A DNA stretch of 64,000 nt from Macrostomum hystrix. Lineage: Eukaryota; Platyhelminthes; Macrostomidae. A program made the position numbers and the translations under genes. Location: positions 3,748,501 through 3,812,500 of the forward strand of contig CATNEN010000011.1 in assembly GCA_950097015.1 (NCBI GenBank). The letters are read 5' to 3'. Under the pieces are notes generated by a model. It ran no database searches and had not been told where the DNA came from. It was given only the letters and a program-made list of their open reading frames with translations. Of the stretch, positions 57,186-64,000 are shown piece by piece; the stretch's first letter is position 1, and each line of letters opens with the position of its first letter.

Positions 57186-59854
57186 TTTTTGGCTGCACTG
57201 TCAAAATAAACCAGTTTGTGGCTGAAAATTAAAGTTTTTGCAGTTATTTCTAGACCCCATGACGATTTACATATTTGCCATTTAATAACTTTACTATTTA
57301 GAAGCTAGGACACAAAATACAGGTTTATCATGGGACAAATGCATTATTTTTGAATACCTTATGAATTCCTGTGATTTGCTAATGAATCCAGATCTCTCTG
57401 GCTTAAAGAAAGCACAGAACTTCTCATAGTACAAACTCAGATGAAATAAGCTATCAACTGTATTTTATATGCATACAATACTACCCATACATGCGCAACC
57501 TCCCAAATCTTAGCCAGCTGTGCGACTTAGTTTTTGCTCTATTTACGACTTAGTTTGCTCTCATTTGCTCTCTTTTTCTCTCCCCTTTTTCCTTTTCTTC
57601 ACGCCTTCCTTTTTTGTCCCTTGGTCCCCCCTTAGATTTTTTTGCACTTGGTTGATTGGTTTTTGCGACTTACCTTGCTTGGCCCTCGTTTCACCCGGCT
57701 GGGTGTTGCGCATGTATGATAGTACCAAACCCACAGCTTATAAGATGAATTCTAACCACTTCAGGCATAATTACATTTATTTGTTAATTTTATTTCATAG
57801 AGATCCATGCAGAATATAAACCATGAATCTGAATACAGTCTATAGATGTACAAAGAAGAATGAGTAGCAAAATATAAGCCTATTAAATTAAGTGCCACCA
57901 TGCAAACTTTTTTGTATACAATATATATTGGTCCACTATAGTAAAATTGTTTATAACCATATGGATCGACAGTATCTATATTCTATTGAAGTCTAGGGCT
58001 TTAGACTTGCTAGATTTTTGTGTATTACAAAATGACACAAAATTGTTCCAATGGAATTAGCCATAGCATTAAAAACTTCCTAGAAATTGGCCAGCCTAGT
58101 GTCTAATCAGTTTGATGCTCTACCCGACAGACAGCAGCCAAACATTTGGGAATTAAAGGAGTGTATTAGCAAGGAGTAAGCTCTCACTATGCAATAAGCA
58201 GTGGCTCATACAATGGAAACTATCAGAGTCTACTATCCATTGTCTATTGAGAGAACAACCAATCAGCAGATAGTTAGTTAGGCCTACCAAAACATTTAAA
58301 ATTGAGTCCTACACTATTTTTGGATTTCTGTAAAAGTCTATTTACTTTTGTGCACATTTTCCTAGTTTTAAATAGGTCCATAATTCATATTTTGCATTTT
58401 GGTTTTACTTTTGCCTTTTACTAGTTATTTTTTCTTTAGTTGAGCTATTTTAAAGGTGAAAAAAATATGTATATGATAGGTCTACATTCTGGTTTTGTAT
58501 CAATGAACAGAAACTTTCATGTTGCTTAGTTAATTTTTACATAGGCCCTACAGGCTATATATCTTTCTTTATGTCAATACTCTTTCCAAAGCTAAGAAAT
58601 TATTGAATACTTGTTGTAACAGGGGCCTAAGCCTAACTGTTAGGGCTTTTAATACAACAAAAAACTATTTTTTCAGAAATTCAGTACAAATGAACACAAA
58701 TTAAGCTAAAAGAGTAAAGTCTAAAACAAATAGTTTGTGGGGGTGCATTTCAAATTGACAAAGTTCAAGTAAAAAATCAGCCACACTAACCAATCTGCTA
58801 CCATATATAATATCAGAACGCCACGTAAAAATATTACTGATGCAAGAGTTAGGCCTAACTTGAAATATTTATTTTTTATTGCACTTTTTCAATAAACTAG
58901 GCATATACTCTTTAGACTAGGCCTAAATCAAGTTGGTCATAAACTAAAAAGAAGGTGACATATATTCTTAATATTTTACACCAAATTATTCCTAGCAGGA
59001 AAACAGCACTGATGCTATATACACATATTAGTCGTAATAACACACTTTGATCTGATTCAAGCCAGTGTTTTCTGTAAGACACTCAAATTTGTACATACAT
59101 ATGATAGCAGACGAGAGGCGAGCCGACGCTACCGACAAGGCATTAACATTTTTTTTCACTATTTCCATCTTTCTGAAGTGTGCAGCGAGGATTCAAAGTT
59201 TTTTAAAGTTTTCCATACATAAGAGAAAAAAAGCGTTTTTACTGGATTCTTACGTTGTTTAAAATCAAAGTTTAGGTTTTTGCGAAATTTCAAATTTTCT
59301 GCGCATGCACATTTGTCATAAAAGTTCAAGACTGCAGGCTTAATTATGAAAATATATTGCGTATAACTCGCGTCTAATGAAGAAAATAGTAATCTAAACT
59401 AAAATGACAGTTAAATGTGTGCCATTAAGTTCTATGACTCTGATTTTTTCGAAGTAACTCATTTAAAAACCTAAAGTTTAATAAATTGTGTCGTATTCAA
59501 GCTTCATTTTTGAAAGCGATTAAAATAAAGAAGCGAAGCAATTACACAAAAAATCATAATGAAATCTTAAAATCGCATACTCCATCGAAAAATTGCAGAA
59601 AGTACACGCTTACAACCGCCGGTGAGTATTGCCTCGATGGCTCGTTTGCATTTGACAGTAGATATATACTTGTAATATTGAAAGATTATTCAAATAAATT
59701 TGTATCAGGAAATGTGTATTTATTGTATCAGACAGAATAAAACAAAAAATAATTAACCAGAATTTTCGTCCAAACCATCCTTTCAGTCTACCCTCAAGGC
59801 AGCGATCGAGTGGGTCTAGTACAATGGTCAATGTTACCACTGCAATTGTAGAAT
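57186..59854. other. 2.7-kb AT-rich region
   Basis: Apart from the MITE at 57486-57718 I recognise nothing coding. Confidence 0.5.
57486..57718 (-). mobile_element. MITE, copy B (233 bp), inverted relative to copy A
   Basis: Starts CATACATGCGCAACCTCCC and ends GGGTGTTGCGCATGTATG. The interior matches copy A (33739-34010) in reverse. Flanking octamers ATACTACC and ATAGTACC agree at 7 of 8 positions, consistent with an 8-bp target duplication. Confidence 0.87.
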
Positions 59855-59953
59855 ATGGCTCACAACAGGTTCAAAGCCGAACTGACCTGCCAAAAGTCTG
59901 GCGGTAATCTGGCCTCGATTGGAAGCCAAATTAACGAAAACAACTTCCTATAA
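59855..59953 (+). pseudogene. C-type lectin domain fragment
   Basis: 32 codons read MAHNRFKAELTCQKSGGNLA, then SIGSQINENNFL and a stop. This is the classic second-helix segment of C-type lectin domains (AELTCQ..GGNLASI.S..EN.FL). No preceding or following lectin exon or splice donor is seen, so it is a relic or an isolated exon. Confidence 0.65.
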
Positions 59954-62900
59954 CTCCGTCTCACCCAATTATATTATATAGAGGAGTATTGCGGGTGGGC
60001 ATGATAAACACAATTATCACGCACAAAAAGGACCGACTCTAATTCAGAAGCTATAAATTGAACATATGATCATTAGTTGTTGCATGAACTCCGGTAATAT
60101 TTTCCTATAAAAAGCTTTTCAGCTTTCTAATAACGTTGTAACATTGTCTGCCTTTTTAAAAGTCTGGAGAGATCCCTGTCGATCGAGTTTAGAATGATGA
60201 GCATCGATCAACTTGCAGATACCAAAAATTATATCTTTTATGAGTTCTATGGCCTGATGAGTAATGTGCTACTGCTCCCTTCGCGTTCTTGTATTGTAAT
60301 AAAATGAATGTCCTAGCTGGAGCGGGAGGAATTTTAAAGCTAGCGACTATTCACTATTCACCGGGGTCGGTGTCCTACCAATCGTTTCAATAGCAGCAGG
60401 GAAACTGGAATTAAATAGAGACTGTGTAGCGAGTGAAGCGGAATAGATAAGCGATGAGACCCGGGTGTTCCTCCTGCCCGGCGAAACTCCCAATGAAAAA
60501 GAATAACACAGTATGAACGCGAAGACTCGAATAAATTGATTGGGAGTGAGTTAATCGGTTGTGACTCGCTAAGATTTCAGATAAGAATAGGAATTGATTT
60601 GAATATCGTTTACTTGATTTAAAAGTTATACTGACAGAATAGATGTTCACATGGAAATAAAATATAGCGCGCTCACAGTGAAAAGCAAGTTCGGTTTAAC
60701 AATTTGGATATAACAATTTTACTTAACTGGCCTAATCCGCGCCCTACTCTTCCCTAGAGGCTTCGATTGTCTCTGCATTCAGCGCTGCCCCGACAGATCC
60801 TATCGGTTGGCACTCCTTCTGCCTGACGGCGGAGTCTCCGAAGAGAGCACGTACTGACTTCGACAACAAGCGCCTATCTAGACCACCCTTGCCAGCGGCG
60901 CACTCTCAAGACGCGTAGCGCCGAAAGCTACCTAACTGAACAAGCGGAGCGTGGTCGGGCGGGGAGAGACAAAACAAAGTGGACTTGTTTGCACGTGCTT
61001 CTCACAGTGTGAGGCGGATTGCGGAGAACGATAATTTGCACTGCAAAAATACGCTTCGTTGTATAGAGTCATTTTAACCCCAAATTAGGCCGATCGGCGA
61101 GGTGGATGCCTGGCTGTAGCTTGAGCCAAGGCGACAAATCGCAGTAGACTTGCGACCGCCATTCTGAGCCCCGGGGTAGCTTCTTGCCGAGGGTAGACAG
61201 GTAGTGAGGCCGGGTCGCTCGCTGATTGGCCGGGACTGTAGCCCAGGGGTAGCGCTCGCGGGGTGGTGGGCGTCCGTTCCCCCAGCTGGTCCGGCCCGGC
61301 TTGGCGTGGGTGACTCTTAGCAAAAAACACGTGTCTAAAAATAAGTACTGATCAATCATAACACGGGGAGATAGAAGGGCAAATAAGGTGACACTACAGT
61401 ATAATCCAAAATATTTCCACTCTTTCAGGCTCAACCACTCTCACAAATCAGTTTTTGATTGGTTTCTGTGTCTCACAAAGAATTATTGCTGCTGGGAATT
61501 TATTACTGACTTGAAACAATTCTGTATATTTAGCAATTTTCGAATTCATAGCGCAGATTATTATATAAGTACACGATAGGATCTTATACTATATGAAGCA
61601 TATCATATCGCGTTGTACTGCTTTAAATCGAATATGAGAGCTATAATATGACTATATGATTTCCGAAAGCAGATCAGAGACAAAGTTCATTTCTTTACTG
61701 GTTCGATATCGAAAACTAGCGGTGGTGCCTTAAAGTCGTATAGTGACTTCTGACAACTGTAACAATGAATGTAACGTTGTAACAGCGTCTCATATTCGAC
61801 CGCACTGCAGGCACTATAAGGTCGATCAAATGATCTTGCTTAGGGTAGCCTCCGGAAGGTCGTCACTGCTGCCTCTCGGATTCTAGCTATAGCGGCTTGC
61901 TGACTGTCTGTTTTAAAAGGATTCATCAGTGTTGCTTGTGTGGCTTGATGTGTCATCAGGTAGTCAGTCGGGTTTTTGTAACTGCCAACAGTCTCATTTT
62001 AAACCACAAAAAAACTTAAATAGTAGGCTGCATCGGACATCGATTACTAATAAGGGTGTGCGCTGCACTTTGTTTTGTGTGGACTTAACAATGTCTTGAA
62101 TTGCTCATATTAGGTGAACCGTCTCGTTCACCTCTACCCCGAATGTACGGGCCGACTAAGTTAGCTTATCTTATTCGCATGCTTGTAAGTAGCTTATATT
62201 TAAACCAATACGTTGGAATTGGAAAGGCACGTTCTTAACATATTGACGCCTTATTGACTGCATGAAAGGATATTACAATAATATACTTTAGGACAGGGAT
62301 ATTTTATCTTAAAAAAAACAAAATAAAAAAGGACTAACTAAACTTTGTACCATATCATTTTACTAAGCCCTTTATATAATTCAAGCACATTTAATACACC
62401 AAAACTATTATATCCTTTACCACATCTCGATTGGACTCCAGAATGAGCTCATAAAGAGAAGTTGCACCAACTACAGTCATCAATCGCTGCAGGTTATGAG
62501 GATGCTTTCTTTATCGTAGAGTCAGCAAGTTCTACACCTGCAGCACCTTTTAAAGAGCACTGAGGAACTTGTAGAAATGGCGCTGCGAATGGCGACATGC
62601 TGGACGCGGTAGACTGGGAAACGGCCAGCATTATCCAAGCAGCGCTCCGGGCGTTGCAGGACAGACGGAAGGGCGAGTGGCAAGACGTGCGACATTGCTG
62701 GCTGAAGATCGCAAACTGCCCCATAATTTTTTATAACAGAATTATGTAAAACTGTACTGCATTTGATCTCACAGGATCCAGTTTCTAATTTTGCTTCTCA
62801 GCTTTATTGAAAACCGAGTGCGCTTTAACTTAAATGCAGCAACAAATTAAAAAATGTACTCCTTTTCTTTCTTTTTGCCTCTCTTTTCTGTGTTCGTCTT

Positions 62901-63574
62901 TGTTTCCTCTCTTGTCTTTCTCGTTTTTAAAACTTCTTTGGTGCTTCCTTTTTGGCCTTTTTGGTTGTTGCGTTCTATTCTAGTGGGTTTTTGTTTGCCT
63001 GTTTTTTGTACTTTTGCTTTTTTCCTTTTTAGTGCCACTTGCTGTTGTAGTTGGGGACCCTTTCGAACAAAAATCTCATCGCAGTTTGATTTTATTTACT
63101 TGCTAAAATAATACTAGTATTTTGCGAATTCTTTGTGTACTTTTTATCGTATTTTCGAAAAATTATATTATGTATGTTCGTACCCATACCCGTACCCTAA
63201 ATTTTTTTGTTAATTTATTTCTCTAATATAAACCTCTCGACGTCTGAATTTTCTTGATAATATAGTTTCTGCTCGGGTTTTATGTAGAAGATAAAGCCAT
63301 GCTTTATCTCATATAAAACATAGATACCAGTTGCGTTTCTCCGGGATTATATTTCAATATAATCCCGGAGCGCGACTGTCTATGGGCAAACTCGCGCGCG
63401 TGGAGAGAGAGAAACGAGCCGGAAATATAATCCCGGAGAAGCCCAGTCAGTGTCTATGTCCCATATCGTTGGTGAACATTTGAGGGAGAGACGAGCCTGT
63501 TTGGCTGAGGAAGAGGGTAGAGCGGAGCGGACGAGCAAGTAACGCCCATACACAGTCAAACGCAAATCGCTAAA
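59954..63574. other. 3.6-kb region without recognised gene
   Basis: 60720-61330 is clearly more GC-rich than its surroundings but has no frame I can identify. A minus frame 61069-61434 (121 codons) has no recognisable motif. At 62575-62740 the plus strand reads DMLDAVDWETASIIQAALRA and LQDRRKGEWQDVRHCWLKIA with a frame break just upstream, possibly a mobile-element relic. A palindrome lies at 63338-63369. Confidence 0.4.
63338..63440. repeat. Palindrome and direct copy of ATATAATCCCGGAG
   Basis: CTCCGGGATTATAT at 63338 is followed by its inverted copy ATATAATCCCGGAG ending at 63369, and a third copy in direct orientation lies near 63426. It sits 135-235 bp upstream of the ATG at 63575. A promoter element or a transposon terminus are both possible. 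Confidence 0.6.
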
Positions 63575-64000
63575 ATGCGTAGAGTGATAAATCCGCTTGT
63601 GGATTATTCGAAAGATTTTGTTGGTAACTTTGACCCGAATGTGTTGCCAGCCGCGTTCGTAGCGTCCGTAGAGTCACACCCTGATCACGATATGCGTGAA
63701 CATCAATGGCTGGCCGCTGCGATGAACGAACAGCGAGAATTGGAGCTTGAAGATCTAGAAGGAGTAGAGCCAATCGATGGCGCGCTGAGAGAACTGGAAG
63801 GCACGGACGGAGCGGTGAACAACGGCGAGGCGGATGGCAGGCGTTTCGCTGTAGTCGGCGACATTGGGGTGTTAAACCAATCTGTTCGTCCGAGGGGCAC
63901 TGTCAATCGCAACAAGTGGGCCCTGCGAACCTTCCAAGAGTGGATAACTGCGCGTGGTAGCACCGTCGCCGTGAAGCCCATCACGGAGTTCACCATCGAG
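63575..64000 (+). CDS. Crypton/ZMYM/QRICH1-type recombinase-domain protein, 5' part
   Basis: An open frame of 142 codons from ATG 63575 runs off the window. An acidic N-terminal region of about 100 residues (EQRELELEDLEGVEPIDGA) is followed by GTVNRNKWALRTFQEWITAR. This resembles the N-terminal helical domain found in Crypton tyrosine recombinases and their host-domesticated relatives (ZMYM2/3/4, QRICH1, KCTD1), where N-x-x-WA-x-x-x-F-x-x-W is typical. The catalytic Arg/His/Tyr residues would be downstream and cannot be checked. GC content and codon use differ from the AT-rich surroundings, as in a real gene. Confidence 0.5.
   Translation, partial: MRRVINPLVDYSKDFVGNFDPNVLPAAFVASVESHPDHDMREHQWLAAAMNEQRELELEDLEGVEPIDGALRELEGTDGAVNNGEADGRRFAVVGDIGVLNQSVRPRGTVNRNKWALRTFQEWITARGSTVAVKPITEFTIE

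Noticed and set aside
59486-59740. 84-codon plus ORF before the lectin fragment
   Set aside because: It is not in frame with the lectin motif and has no recognisable domain.
62847-63038. Lys-rich 63-codon minus ORF
   Set aside because: It lies in a pyrimidine/purine-skewed stretch, and low complexity explains the composition. No conserved motif is seen.

Overview
This is a window of an animal nuclear genome. Genes are split by GT-AG introns with matching codon phases, most proteins have animal-specific orthologues (PKN, NCKAP1/HEM, NCOA4, SIRT7, UBLCP1, NPC2), and the DNA carries tRNA-derived SINEs, MITEs, mariner, Helitron and Crypton-like sequences. The phylum cannot be fixed from the sequence. 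Fast-diverging proteins, acceptor-like AGs close to several start codons and a POLR3K gene whose start codon is not in its exon are compatible with a lineage that uses spliced-leader trans-splicing (flatworms, rotifers, tunicates and chaetognaths are examples), but this is inference.

Layout. 2.0-14.1 kb: PKN-type protein kinase (minus, 7 coding exons, 1098 aa). 15.8-27.0 kb: NCKAP1/HEM, a WAVE-complex subunit (minus, 8 exons, 1137 aa). 30.0-32.4 kb: NCOA4-like ferritinophagy receptor (minus, 3 exons). 37.0-37.8 kb: single-exon secreted PAN + C-type-lectin protein (plus). 39.5-41.6 kb: SIRT7-like deacylase (minus). 43.2-47.0 kb: UBLCP1 proteasome phosphatase (minus), with a Helitron remnant in its first intron that is itself interrupted by a hAT-type MITE. 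47.8-49.0 kb: NPC2 (plus). 49.9-52.4 kb: mitochondrial malonyl-CoA:ACP transacylase MCAT (minus). 52.9-53.2 kb: POLR3K (minus). 55.3-55.8 kb: MED30 (minus). 56.2-57.2 kb: mitoribosomal mS38/AURKAIP1 (minus). At the right edge an open reading frame on plus (63575 to the window end) resembles the N-terminal domain of Crypton/ZMYM/QRICH1-type tyrosine recombinases.

The genes do not form a pathway. They are housekeeping and signalling genes packed head-to-tail. PKN and NCKAP1 both act on actin downstream of Rho/Rac GTPases, and MCAT and mS38 are both mitochondrial, but adjacency is probably incidental.

The most striking feature is repeat architecture. Nearly every intron longer than about 450 bp holds its own minisatellite with a private unit (11 to 41 bp). 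All seven NCKAP1 introns, both NCOA4 introns, both MCAT introns, one UBLCP1 intron, one NPC2 intron and two PKN introns do so. Several arrays show higher-order structure, including a near-identical 720-bp duplication and a 264-bp 11-mer. Many are free of stop codons and create long false reading frames of up to 845 codons. The few sizeable introns without an array carry a mariner, a Helitron or a SINE instead.
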